Source of the DNA: Robiginitomaculum_A sp036478535
GTDB lineage: Bacteria; Pseudomonadota; Alphaproteobacteria; Caulobacterales; Maricaulaceae
Assembly (NCBI GenBank): GCA_965224735.1
Contig: OZ245059.1
Location: forward strand, 620,001-684,000
Direction of reading: 5' to 3'
Length of the DNA stretch: 64,000 nt
A model generated the notes under the pieces. It was not told where the DNA came from and did no database searches. It saw only the letters and a program-made list of their open reading frames with translations. This document shows, one piece after another, positions 52,818 to 61,458 of the stretch. The first letter of the stretch is position 1. Each line of letters starts with the position of its first letter. The position numbers and the translations under genes are program-made.

Positions 52818-54563
52818 TTACTCGCTAGTGGCTTTCCCTTCCCGCCGTGGGTCTGCGCCGCCCGTATAACTGCCATCAGGATTTTTGCGGATAATATGCA
52901 GGCCTGAAATTTCGCCTTTGGAGCGGGTAATTTTGTGGCCAAGTTTTTCTAATGCCTTTATGTGTTCGTTTGAAAACCCAGCTTCTTCTAGCCGTACCAC
53001 CCCATTGCGCGCAATAAAATTAGGTAGATTTATTGCTTCTTGCGGGCTTAAGCCCCAATCAATAATGCCGATTATCGTTTTGGCTGTATAAGCGATGATA
53101 GACGAACCGCCAGGAGAACCCGTGGCGAAGCTAAAATTACCATCTTTATCAAAAATAATATGGGGTGCCATAGAGGAGCGTGGCCGTTTTCCAGCCTGCA
53201 CGCGATTGGCAACAGGGTTTCCGCTTGCATCGCGCGGGGCAAAGGAAAAGTCTGTTAGTTGATTGTTGAGCATAAACCCTCCCGCCATACGCTCGGATCC
53301 AAACAGGCTCTCAACCGTGGTTGTCATTGAAACCACATTGCCCCATTTATCAACAATAGACATATGGGACGTGCCTGGCACATCTGGCGTTGCATCTTTG
53401 CCAGGACGGAAATTGACAGGATCGCCAGCCTTTACGTCTTTCATTGCGCTGTCCATTTTCACCAGCGCGGCGCGGGATTTCAGATAAGTGGGCGCAAGCA
53501 TTGCCCGGGTAGGTACATCAATAAAATCAGGGTCAGCCACATAAAGATCACGATCAGCATAGGCCAATTCGGACACTTCCGCAAAAACGTGCCAGCCTTC
53601 AAGGGTCGAACCTAGGGCGCGCATATCAAAATTTGAAAGCTGTCCCATAATGCTTTGCACAGCAATACCGCCTGAGGATGGCGGCGGGGCGCTGCAAAGT
53701 GTGTAGTCTTTATAGGGCGAGCACAGCGCCATAGTCTTTTTGGCTTTGTAATTTTTTAAATCATCAAGACTAAGCAGGCCTGGGCGCGGGTCTTCGTGTA
53801 CGGCGGCTACAATTTTTTCGGCGAGCGGCCCTTCATATAAGTTGCGAACATCTTTGGCGATAAGGCGCAAGCTTTCAGCATAAGGTTTATTGTCACGATG
53901 AAACCCTGCTTCAATCGGGCTACCATCTTCATGGAAGAAATAGGCTCGTGCCTGCGGCTGTACCCGCAAAGCATAATCACCCGCGCGTTTGATCAGCCCC
54001 GCCATGCGCGGGCTTACCTCAAATCCTTTATCGGCCAGATCAATAGCGTAGTTGAAATCATCGGCCCATGGGCGTTTGCCATACTCATGATGGGCCATAG
54101 ACAGCATAGCCATCACGCCTGGAACGCCCGTAGATTGACCCGATGTAATGCCTTCAATATAGCGCACGGGCTTGCCATCCTCGCCCAAAAATAAATTTTC
54201 ATCAACGGCAGCAGGAGCCGTTTCACGGCCATTATAAGCAATGACTTTTCCAGATTTTGCATCATAAAAAACCAAAAATGCACCCCCGCCCACGCCCGAG
54301 CTTTGTGGCTCCACAAGGCCGAGCGTTGTTTGTACTGCAATAGCCGCATCGATAGCGCTGCCGCCATTTCTAAGAGCTTCAAGCCCTGCCTCCACCGCGT
54401 GGGGGTTGGCCGCCGCCACCATGCCCTTCGTATATGGATTAACAGCAGGTGCCATTTGCGCTTTCTCTCGCGATAGAGAAGCAGCAGCTTTGGCTTTTTT
54501 AGTACCGCAGGCGCTTAACCCTAAAATCGCGCAAGATGCCATAAGTATTACAGATGGTTTCAT
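52818..54563 (-). CDS. ggt: Gamma-glutamyltransferase (glutathione hydrolase), lipoprotein
   Basis: 581-aa Ntn-hydrolase precursor that splits glutathione and transfers gamma-glutamyl groups outside the cytoplasm. A lipoprotein signal (ILGLSAC) anchors it. Features: MVAAANPHAVEAGLEALRNG, GSAIDAAIAVQTTLGLVEPQ, SGVGGGAFLVFYD, the Arg in AYNGRETAP, and the autoprocessing Thr in DVPGTSHMSIVDKWGNVVSM, followed by TTTVESLFGS, SSMAPHIIFDKDGN and GSPGGSSIIAYTAKTI. Normal length. It converges with the histidine kinase gene, with only 11 bases between stops. Confidence 0.95.
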   Translation of the reverse strand: MKPSVILMASCAILGLSACGTKKAKAAASLSREKAQMAPAVNPYTKGMVAAANPHAVEAGLEALRNGGSAIDAAIAVQTTLGLVEPQSSGVGGGAFLVFYDAKSGKVIAYNGRETAPAAVDENLFLGEDGKPVRYIEGITSGQSTGVPGVMAMLSMAHHEYGKRPWADDFNYAIDLADKGFEVSPRMAGLIKRAGDYALRVQPQARAYFFHEDGSPIEAGFHRDNKPYAESLRLIAKDVRNLYEGPLAEKIVAAVHEDPRPGLLSLDDLKNYKAKKTMALCSPYKDYTLCSAPPPSSGGIAVQSIMGQLSNFDMRALGSTLEGWHVFAEVSELAYADRDLYVADPDFIDVPTRAMLAPTYLKSRAALVKMDSAMKDVKAGDPVNFRPGKDATPDVPGTSHMSIVDKWGNVVSMTTTVESLFGSERMAGGFMLNNQLTDFSFAPRDASGNPVANRVQAGKRPRSSMAPHIIFDKDGNFSFATGSPGGSSIIAYTAKTIIGIIDWGLSPQEAINLPNFIARNGVVRLEEAGFSNEHIKALEKLGHKITRSKGEISGLHIIRKNPDGSYTGGADPRREGKATSE

Positions 54564-54987
54564 TTTTATACCCTCTTCCTATTTACTTTTCATACCCAGC
54601 ACATAAAGCTGTGCGCGGCTTCTTACTTACTTTATTGAGATGCCCTGATAAATCCAGGCTTTTAATATAAATATGGGAAGAAATCGCCCGCGCAGATAGC
54701 CTTATATAGGATGCCCATAAAATGTTGCGCACATCGGTGTTTGTGCAGGTGCTTTGTTTAAAGACCAAAGTTATTTGTGTTACGGGGATGACCAAATCAG
54801 GTTCTATGCTGGGTCTTTTAACCACCGTCTTGGGGTTAATGCCATAGGGTTTGGCTGACTTTACAGTCGAAGCCTCCGATCACTGTATTGTTTTTCTGAT
54901 AGTGTGCGTCGTTGTGGCGCTGACGTTAGCCAAAAATATTTTCAAATATTTTTTTCACGCCTTTTAAAGTGCCCCTATCTTGCTTGC
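54564..54987. other. Intergenic region upstream of ggt and the repeat-rich gene
   Basis: No convincing gene. A 41-codon plus-strand frame from 54721 (MLRTSVFVQVLCLKTKVICV start) and an 80-codon minus-strand frame exist but lack ribosome-binding sites or family features. Promoters for ggt (minus) should lie here. Confidence 0.4.
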
Positions 54988-55956
54988 ATGAAGAGTATCC
55001 ATTTGAACATAGATTATTGCGCCATTATGAATATGCCTGCGCCTGCCTTGTCTGAAGATGAGGATTATTATCGGGATTTGGCGAAAGGGGCGGAGGCCTC
55101 GGCGCGCGGGCGGGAGAAAATTGCGGGCGCGCCCGAGCATAGAGGTGAACACCCCTATGAGCGGGCGCGCAGAAAATCTTGCGCGCAAGCAGCACAGCAG
55201 TTTTGGCGCCAGGCGGCCAAACTGCGGCGTTGTTTGTATGCCGCGCAGGTTTTTAATCTTATGCTTAGGATTAAAGTCTGGGTTTTGTCATGCCCGAAGC
55301 GCCGCGCCAGAGTTCGGGCTTTGATTGGTGAGGCGGCGATTGCGCGCTGGCAGGTGCGTTTGATGGCGCGGCTGCAGATGCTAGCAGAAGGGCGCGTTCC
55401 CAAGAGGTCAGCCGCTCTTGAACTGGTCTCTGGTAAACTGGTCTCTGGTAAACTGGGCTTTGGCAAACCAAGTGCAACATTGGAAAATACGGACGGTTTG
55501 CGTTCTTCTTGGCATGGCTCTTCTCGGTATAGCCCTTCTCGATATAGCCCTTGGTATGGTTTGTGGCCTATGGTTCCATTTGGCCCTCAGGCGCGGCAGC
55601 ACGGGAGCACAGGAGAGAGCACAGGAGAGAGTACAGGAGGGAGAGGAGAGAGAGGAGAGAGAGGAGGGGTTATGCGCGCGTGTATGGCTCGGGCTGTTCC
55701 TCGCATATTTTTCTACCCGTACGAGCTTGAACCCGCGTATACAAATTTAGCCAATACTCGCCAACTGTGTTGGCTTGACGAAGCGCCGCCAGAGCAGGTT
55801 TTACAAGCTTTTGGCGGCGGGCATGGCGCCGAGATCCGAAAGTGCGGCATTGGCGCCAGCGCCTATTGGCTGTGTATCCCCGATACTTCACCAGCTACTT
55901 TACCAGCTACTTTATATGACAATCTGGACGAGCTTGACGATGCCAAACCGCCCTAG
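54988..55956 (+). CDS. Repeat-rich hypothetical protein
   Basis: About 322-aa protein, not recognised. The first 145 residues are Ala/Arg-rich and helical (RRKSCAQAAQQFWRQAAKLR, RIKVWVLSCPKRRARVRALI, ARWQVRLMARLQMLAEGRVP). The rest contains several short tandem repeats: LVSGK twice with a third variant, SRYSP twice, GEST-type units, GERGERG and PATLPATL. Every repeat unit in the frame is a multiple of three bases (15, 15, 12, 12), which suggests the frame is or was under selection. The start is uncertain: ATG 54988 or 55027, neither with a good ribosome-binding site. It ends LDELDDAKPP. Function unknown. Confidence 0.5.
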   Translation: MKSIHLNIDYCAIMNMPAPALSEDEDYYRDLAKGAEASARGREKIAGAPEHRGEHPYERARRKSCAQAAQQFWRQAAKLRRCLYAAQVFNLMLRIKVWVLSCPKRRARVRALIGEAAIARWQVRLMARLQMLAEGRVPKRSAALELVSGKLVSGKLGFGKPSATLENTDGLRSSWHGSSRYSPSRYSPWYGLWPMVPFGPQARQHGSTGESTGESTGGRGERGERGGVMRACMARAVPRIFFYPYELEPAYTNLANTRQLCWLDEAPPEQVLQAFGGGHGAEIRKCGIGASAYWLCIPDTSPATLPATLYDNLDELDDAKPP

Positions 55957-56058
55957 AAAACATGCCCCAGAAAACATGCAGTATTGCTTCAAGCCCGCTG
56001 CCCGTAAAGCGCGGCGCCATACACACTTGGGAAAATTACAAATGGGAAAATTACAAAT
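55421..56058 (+). repeat. Cluster of short tandem duplications
   Basis: Six independent tandem arrays lie within 640 bp: 15 bp x3 at 55421-55465 (AACTGGTCTCTGGTA), 15 bp x2 at 55521-55550, 12 bp x3 plus a purine-rich GAGAGAG tract at about 55604-55670, 12 bp x2 at 55890-55913 (ACCAGCTACTTT), 14 bp x2 at 55951-55978, and 15 bp x2 with a third partial at 56029-56070 (GGGAAAATTACAAAT). Copies are identical or differ by one or two bases. Confidence 0.95.
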
Positions 56059-56143
56059 GGGCAAATCACAAGAGTGGGTGTGAGGTATGGGGCGAGAGAC
56101 CTTATTTGGCGGGGGCACTAAAAAATACCGCGCCCAGTGTAGA

Positions 56144-56428
56144 TGAAACCCTAAAAAAGATTCAATTTCAGTGCTTTCAACTAGTGGTAAACGAGAAATT
56201 GAACGCTTCCTACAGACTGGATTTAAATTAAGAAAACTAGCAAATCTCAAAAAACCACTGATAGGGACTGACATGGATATGGCATCGGGTATGTCAGGTT
56301 CTCCAGTCTTCCACTTAAAAGATAAAAAATACGAATTAGTTGGAATAGTTAGCCAAAAAACATTGCAAAAAAACTGTGACGTATTCTTGAGTATTAGGTG
56401 TTTCAATGTAATAACATTAATTGAATAA
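56144..56428 (+). pseudogene. Trypsin-like serine peptidase, C-terminal scrap
   Basis: The open frame after a stop at about 56141 reads KKDSISVLSTSGKREIERFL, then LIGTDMDMASGMSGSPVFHL with the catalytic-Ser motif GMSGSP, KYELVGIVSQ and a short end. The Ser region and following strand fit trypsin-like (S1/HtrA) peptidases. The His and Asp parts are missing upstream, where the repeat cluster lies, so it cannot be active. Confidence 0.55.
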
Positions 56429-56453
56429 ATTCAGTAAAAATATGTTTTACTTA

Positions 56454-57216
56454 GAGCGTTCCCTGTTTAGTCGTACGCATATCCAGCTGTCTTGAAGTAG
56501 TTCCAACATTCTTTTTTTGAATATTGATTTGTGATATGTCCTATGACTTTCCAGAGGGCGTCATAAGTGCAGGCTTTTGCTTTTCTCAGATGCGCTTTTA
56601 GTTTTGAGAAGGCCATTTCAATTGGATTGAGATCGAGGCTGTAAGGCGGTAGGAACAGGAACCATGCGCCGCGTTCGCGTAAAGCTGGTTTAGCGCGTTC
56701 GCCTTTGGGCGCTCTTCCATACATGCGCGTCATCTTGGTATTCGTGCTGGTTTCATCAATGAAAACTAGGCGAGAAGGCTCCATCCGCATCAGGTTCTGG
56801 CACTTATGCCATGCCCGGCGTTTGCGCTGAACTTCTGATCTGTCCCGCTCAGTAGCGAGCAGAGTTTTTTTTATAGCTGAGCCCAGCTTGCCTCAACAGG
56901 GTAGACAGTGATCCAGTGTAAGTTTTTACCCCGTGCTCTGCCTCCAGTCGACCACAGAGTTCAGAGTTCAGACAAGGTTATATCAGGCTCCGCTGTGACG
57001 AGACCTAATAAATATCTGCGGAAGGGCGCAAGTTTCCCACTCCCAGGTGCTCGCCCTTGTTGTGCTGGTTTAATAGAACCTGTTGCCTTGCTGCCGCAAC
57101 TCGGCGACGAAGATCAATGGAAATCGTTTTACTCATGATACACCTCCAAACATGGTGAATCACATCTTAAACCAAAGAGAATCCATAAAGTGAATCTACT
57201 TAATCAGGGAACGCTC
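56454..57216 (-). mobile_element. IS630-family element (second type), decayed
   Basis: 763-bp element with inverted ends GAGCGTTCCCTG (56454) and CAGGGAACGCTC (57216), each flanked by TA (56452-56453 and 57217-57218), the IS630 target duplication. It is shorter than normal because of internal deletion. One end directly abuts an IS3 orfB tail at 57221. Confidence 0.85.
56467..57136 (-). pseudogene. IS630 transposase, frameshifted and internally deleted
   Basis: From ATG 57136 (minus) the start reads MSKTISIDLRRRVAA, and after frame changes the helix-turn-helix region is still recognisable (ITLSELCGRLEAEHGVKTYT). The C-terminal frame (56790-56467) reads RLVFIDETSTNTKMTRMYGR-APKGERAK (first Asp), then jumps to FLPPYSLDLNPIEMAFSKLK (Glu). 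The middle with the second catalytic Asp (usually 'DNLxxHK') is deleted. Unrelated in detail to the IS630 copies at 10009 and 29267. Confidence 0.8.
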
Positions 57217-57220
57217 TAGC

Positions 57221-57433
57221 ATGAGCCGGCGCGGGAACTGTTATGATAATGCCGTTGCAGAAAGTTTTTTCCACTTGCTAAAAACCGAGCGAATCAGGCG
57301 CAAAACCTACAAAATGCGCCAGCACGCACGGCAAGACGTGTTCGATTATATCGAAATGTTTTACAACTCGCGGCGAAAACATGGTAAGTGCGGGATGTTG
57401 TCATCCGTAGAATACGAACGACAGCAAAAATGA
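57221..57433 (+). pseudogene. IS3-family OrfB C-terminal scrap
   Basis: 70 codons reading MSRRGNCYDNAVAESFFHLL then KTERIRRKTYKMRQHARQDV and YIEMFYNSRRKHGKCGMLSS-VEYE. This is the end of an IS3-group OrfB, with the catalytic Glu in AVAESFF. The right IS end follows, GGTGTCTACAAAGCTAGGGG (about 57441). The rest of the element is missing; the IS630 element lies immediately upstream. Confidence 0.85.
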
Positions 57434-57494
57434 AGTAACAAGGTGTCTACAAAGCTAGGGGCACATCAATACAGGATATAGAATAGGAGGGAAA

Positions 57495-57695
57495 ATGAAA
57501 CACCACATTATGATTGCGTTTGGGTTTGTATTAACAATTATATTTATAATTCGTGCAGCGGGTGCACTTGCGGAGCCTGGATGGGGCATGCAAGAAGTGT
57601 ATGTTTTAGGTGGGTTTGTTTTTTGTAGCATTCTTTTGTGGAGAGGAATCCGCGACTTTCGAGAAGCGCGGCGAGAAAGCAAAAAAGACAAATAA
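57495..57695 (+). CDS. Small two-helix membrane protein
   Basis: 66-aa protein: MKHHIMIAFGFVLTIIFIIR (first helix), a short loop with GALAEPGWGMQE, then VYVLGGFVFCSILLWRGIRD (second helix) and a charged tail REARRESKKDK. AGGAGGG lies four bases before the ATG, so it is very probably translated. It precedes the two-subunit symporter genes on the same strand by about 130 bases and may be an accessory to them; no family recognised. Confidence 0.65.
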   Translation: MKHHIMIAFGFVLTIIFIIRAAGALAEPGWGMQEVYVLGGFVFCSILLWRGIRDFREARRESKKDK

Positions 57696-57714
57696 TATTG
57701 GCAAATAATATTGG
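57690..57714 (+). repeat. 13-bp tandem duplication
   Basis: AAATAATATTGGC followed directly by AAATAATATTGG, overlapping the stop codon of the small membrane protein gene. Confidence 0.95.
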
Positions 57715-57823
57715 AACGTCGCCCCTTAGACCAAAGTCCACTACCCAATGTTTACTTTTTGTTAGATTTATAGATTGGAAAAATCCAATCAACGCCACGT
57801 TTATGGCAAAAAGGGGAGAGAAA

Positions 57824-58087
57824 ATGTCAAACTCAACAACAATCGATGCGAAAGGGTACTGGAAGGCTACTATACGGCTGACGATTTCATTACTTATCGT
57901 ATGGTTTTTAGCGTCATATGGCGCTGGTATATTATTTAGAGGCGCACTCGATAATTTACGCATTGGCGGCGCTCCGCTTGGCTTCTGGTTTGCCCAAAAC
58001 GGCGCTATTTACATTTTTCTTACCTTGATCGTGATTTATTGCCGTCAGATGACAAAGCTTGAAAAGAAATTTGGGATAAGGAGGTAA
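57824..58087 (+). CDS. DUF4212 small subunit of a sodium:solute symporter
   Basis: 87-aa membrane protein starting at 57824 after AGGGGAGAG. YWKATIRLTISLLIVWFLAS-YGAGILFRGALD, then GGAPLGFWFAQNGAIYIFLT-LIVIYCRQM identify the DUF4212 (Na_symport_sm) family: two helices, the second with the FWFAQ motif. It pairs with the large SSS-type subunit whose gene starts three bases later. Together they take up acetate or similar organic acids in relatives. Confidence 0.92.
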   Translation: MSNSTTIDAKGYWKATIRLTISLLIVWFLASYGAGILFRGALDNLRIGGAPLGFWFAQNGAIYIFLTLIVIYCRQMTKLEKKFGIRR

Positions 58088-58090
58088 ATT

Positions 58091-59868
58091 ATGGTTGATC
58101 CTTGGACATTATTTTGGGTTATTCTAACTTTTTCAGTTTATATCGGCATAGCGATTTGGGCGAGGGCTGGTTCCACCGAAGAATTTTATGTAGCTGGTCA
58201 TGACGTGCCGCCACTTGTAAACGGTATGGCGACAGCAGCAGACTGGATGTCTGCGGCCTCGTTCTTGTCAATGGCGGGATTGATAGCCTTTCTAGGCTAT
58301 GGTGGTTCGGTGTATCTTATGGGCTGGACAGGCGGTTATGTATTACTGGCCTTGCTATTGGCGCCATTTCTTAGGGAATTTGGTAAGTTTACGGTTCCAG
58401 ATTTTGTTGGAGACCGATATTATTCCAAGATTGCCCGTATAATAGCCGTTGTTTGTGCATTGATGGTGTCGTTCACCTATATTGCGGGACAGATGAAGGG
58501 GGTAGGCGTTGCCTTTTCTGGCTTTCTTGGTATTCCCTTTAACTGGGGTATTTTCATCGGTAGCTGTATCGTGTTTGTTTATGCGGTTCTTGGCGGAATG
58601 AAGGGCGTTACATATACGCAAGTCGCACAATATGTGGTGTTGATCTTTGCCTATACGGTTCCAGCAATCTTTATCTCCTCACCATTACTGGCAATCCAAT
58701 TCCGCAGCTTGGTTTTATTAGCAATGCTGCAGGAACAGATGTCAGCATGTTGGAGAAGCTTAACACAGTGGTCACCAATCTCGGGTTTACTGAATATACA
58801 TCAACCACAAAAACAACCATTGATATTTTTTGTATTACGGCCGCTTTGATGTTTGGCACGGCTGGTCTGCCTCATGTTATCATCAGGTTCTTTACAGTGA
58901 AATCGGCTCAAGCAGCGCGCAAATCTGCTGGTTGGGCTTTGATGTTTATTGCTCTTTTATACACAACGGCTCCAGCAGTTGGCGCTTTTGCGCGGATCAA
59001 TTTTATTGATACTGTAAATGAGGCGACGTACATCACTGACGCTGAAAACTATGACGTGCGTGCCGCACAGATCACAGCAGAAGGTGGCAAGCCTGTTCCT
59101 GTATGGTATAAATCTTGGGAAAAAACGGGCCTGCTTAAGTATGATGATAAAAACGAAGACGGCATTATGCAGTACCGAGGCCCGAAAGCGCTTGATGGTG
59201 TTGCCAATGAAGTGGTGCCAAACCGTGATATCTTTGTACTGGCCAATCCACAAATTGCTAAACTTCCAGGCTGGGTCATTGGCCTCGTTGTGGCGGGCGG
59301 CCTTGCAGCCGCGCTTTCTACAGCTGCTGGTTTGTTGATGGTGATTAGTTCGGCGGTTTCACATGATTTGATGAAACGAACCTTCAGGCCAAATATGACC
59401 GAAAAACAAGAAATGCGTGTTGCACGAATTGCTGCTGGGTTTGCGGTGGTGTTGGCTGGCCTCACTGGGGCATTTGCTTCGCAATTGCCCTTTGTGGCGC
59501 AAGTGGTGGCTTTTGCTTTCGGTATTGCCGCCGCGTCTTTCTTCCCGATTATCTTCTTGGGAATTTTCTGGAAACGTATGAATAAGGAAGGAGCGATTGC
59601 CTCCATGCTTATCGGACTCATCACAACTGTAAGCTATATAAGTTACTTTAAATTTGGTGGTGGTACAGTTGACGGTTGGTGGTTTGGCATCTCGCCAGAA
59701 GGTATTGGCTTTGTCTTTATGTGGCTTGCTGGCGGCATAGGTGTAATCGTCTCGCTTATGACACCAGAACCTCCGCAAGAAATTCAGGATCTTGTGGAAG
59801 ATATCCGTGTCCCTGGTACACGGACTTCACATGGTTCTGCTGAAGGAGGCATGGCGCCAGCGGAGTAA
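58091..59868 (+). pseudogene. Sodium:solute symporter large subunit, frameshifted
   Basis: SSS-family (VC_2705-type) carrier. The first frame (58091 on) reads STEEFYVAGHDVPPLVNGMA then TAADWMSAASFLSMAGLIAF, the sodium-site region, and continues to VAQYVVLIFAYTVPAIFIS. Between about 58672 and 58687 the coding frame changes by one base, and the protein goes on TGNPIPQLGFISNAAGTDVS, MFGTAGLPHVIIRFFTV, then GLAAALSTAAGLLMVISSAV and the C-terminus to 59868. Joined, the length (about 592 aa) is normal. Either a real one-base deletion or a sequence error; a strict reading is a broken transporter. Confidence 0.88.
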
Positions 59869-59893
59869 AATTCTGCAATTGCCCACAGCAGGG

Positions 59894-61065
59894 TGTATAA
59901 GTTCATATAGATGTGAGACTTTTTAGGTTTGCTTTATTTAAGTTGCTTCCGCCATGTTGGGTTTGTTACGAACCAAACTGGAGGAAGCAGCTATGCAGAT
60001 CAAATATCTACACCCGAATATCTATAGCCCGAATATCTATAGATTGTACGCTTGGGCGCGTGCACAAGAATGTCTGGATGTCTACAGGCGCAAGCACGAA
60101 GACGCGGTACGGCAGTACTGCTCATGCGGCAAAGCCTAAAATTCGAGGGTGTCAGTGAGCGCAAATGTGCTGAATTTGTCGGTATATCGCGGCCGACATA
60201 TTATCGTTACAAAAAGGTTTTGGATAGGCTTGCACACGGAATTACACCGCTCTCAAAGCGGCCCCATAGCCTCAACAAACCCAAATGGGGCGAAGCCGAG
60301 AAGCAGCTTGTCTTGCGTATACGCAGAGAAAATCAGACATGAGGTAAGGACAAGATTGCCGTTGTCCTGCGCCGTGACCACGGCCAGACTATAAGCGCCA
60401 GCACAGTTGCCAGCACAGTTGGACGTATATTAAAAACTTTGTTCACTAAAGGCATCATCACAAAATCACGCTCTGCTCCAAGAGCAAAAAGAAACAGAAA
60501 CTTCAAAAAATCCCATGCCAAACGCTGGATCTACAAGGCCTACAAGCTCATGAAAATGGGCGAACGGGTGCAGATCGACCACATGAGGGTGAGCAAAAAC
60601 GGTATCACCGTGAAGCACTTCCAAGCTTGGGAGAGAAGGTCCAAATTCATTCATGCTCAAATGTACTCACACGCCAAAGCGTCTTCTGCAAAACGGTTCT
60701 TAAAAGAATTTATCGACAAAACACCGTTCACCATAAAATCCATACAGGTGGATGGCGGCTCGGAATTCATGGCAGAATTTGAGCAGGCCTGTGAAGATGT
60801 AAACATTCCACTCATCGTCTTGCCGCCCAGCAGGCCAACATATAACGGCGGTGTCGAGCGCGGAAACCTAACCTTTAAGGAAGAATTCTATTACAAAAGA
60901 GACCTCTTGGCTGACAGCATCGGAGCCATGAGATTTGAACTCCGAAAGGCGGTTGAAAAATACAACACATACAGACCACATCACGCCCTTGCAGGGCTAA
61001 CACCAATGGCCTATATCCAAAATACCCAAAAGGCGGATGAGTCTCAAAACACATGAACCTATACA
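59894..61065 (+). mobile_element. IS481-like element, near full length (copy A)
   Basis: 1172-bp element with imperfect inverted ends: TGTATAAGTTCATATAGATG at 59894 and (reverse) TGTATAGGTTCATGTG ending at 61065. It is the longest of five related copies in this window (others at 4607, 28368, 47480 and 62878). No clear target duplication. Confidence 0.88.
59993..61056 (+). pseudogene. IS481-like DDE transposase with frameshift and nonsense codon
   Basis: GGAGG seven bases before ATG 59993 starts MQIKYLHPNIYSPNIYRLYA, which includes a 15-bp tandem duplication. The frame changes at about 60120 to KFEGVSERKCAEFVGISRPT-YYRYKK (helix-turn-helix). At 60340 a TGA follows RIRRENQT; copy E has Trp here (TGG), so this is a one-base nonsense change. 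After it GKDKIAVVLRRDHGQTISAS (with a 12-bp duplication giving STVASTV), ERVQIDHMRVSKNG (Asp), IQVDGGSEFMAEF (Asp) and YNGGVERGN (Glu) complete the core. Dead by two lesions, although the catalytic half (from ATG 60547) is still open. Confidence 0.85.
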
Positions 61066-61069
61066 AAGC

Positions 61070-61091
61070 CATCTAACACAGGGACTGTACA
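61070..61091. repeat. 22-bp dispersed repeat, copy 2
   Basis: CATCTAACACAGGGACTGTA followed by CA lies five bases after the right end of IS481 copy A. Same sequence class as 5099-5121 and 48792-48814. Confidence 0.6.
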
Positions 61092-61179
61092 TTATGAAAA
61101 ATTAAGATGTCACGGCAATCATTGATGTTCAAGGCGTTTTAAATCTGTTACATAGACTTAGCTATTAGAAGGAGAAAAA

Positions 61180-61383
61180 ATGGCCATAATGAAATCCGTA
61201 CAAATCATGTCAGAATCAAGCAAATCTTTCGAAGATGCGATTGAAACTGCCGTTAGCCGTATGTCTAACAGCGTCAATCATGTGCGCTCTGCCAATGTCA
61301 ATAATCAATCTGTTGTTGTTAAAAGCGGTAAGATCACAAAATATCGCGTAAACCTTCAAATCACTTTTGAAGTTAAAAAATAG
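61180..61383 (+). CDS. Dodecin family flavin-binding protein
   Basis: 67-aa protein with the dodecin layout: one strand (KSVQIMSESSKSFEDAIETA), an amphipathic helix (IETAVSRMSNSVNHVRSANV) and two strands (KSGKITKYRVNLQITFEVKK). Dodecins form 12-mers that store or buffer flavins. The usual Trp of the flavin site ('SWEDA') is Phe here (SFEDA), so flavin binding may be weaker or altered. AGAAGGAG precedes the ATG; a strong terminator follows. Confidence 0.88.
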   Translation: MAIMKSVQIMSESSKSFEDAIETAVSRMSNSVNHVRSANVNNQSVVVKSGKITKYRVNLQITFEVKK

Positions 61384-61409
61384 ACTAAAAGTCACATTGT
61401 AATACCAAG

Positions 61410-61437
61410 ATAGCCCGCCTATAAATGGCGGGCTATT
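61410..61437 (+). terminator. Rho-independent terminator of dodecin gene
   Basis: ATAGCCCGCC-TATAAAT-GGCGGGCTAT forms a 10-bp perfect stem, followed by TTATATATAT. It lies 26 bases after the dodecin stop. Confidence 0.85.
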
Positions 61438-61458
61438 TATATATATAAGGAATTATCT

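Noticed and set aside
54583..54825. 80-codon minus-strand frame upstream of ggt
   Set aside because: No ribosome-binding site or family features; it probably overlaps the ggt promoter region.
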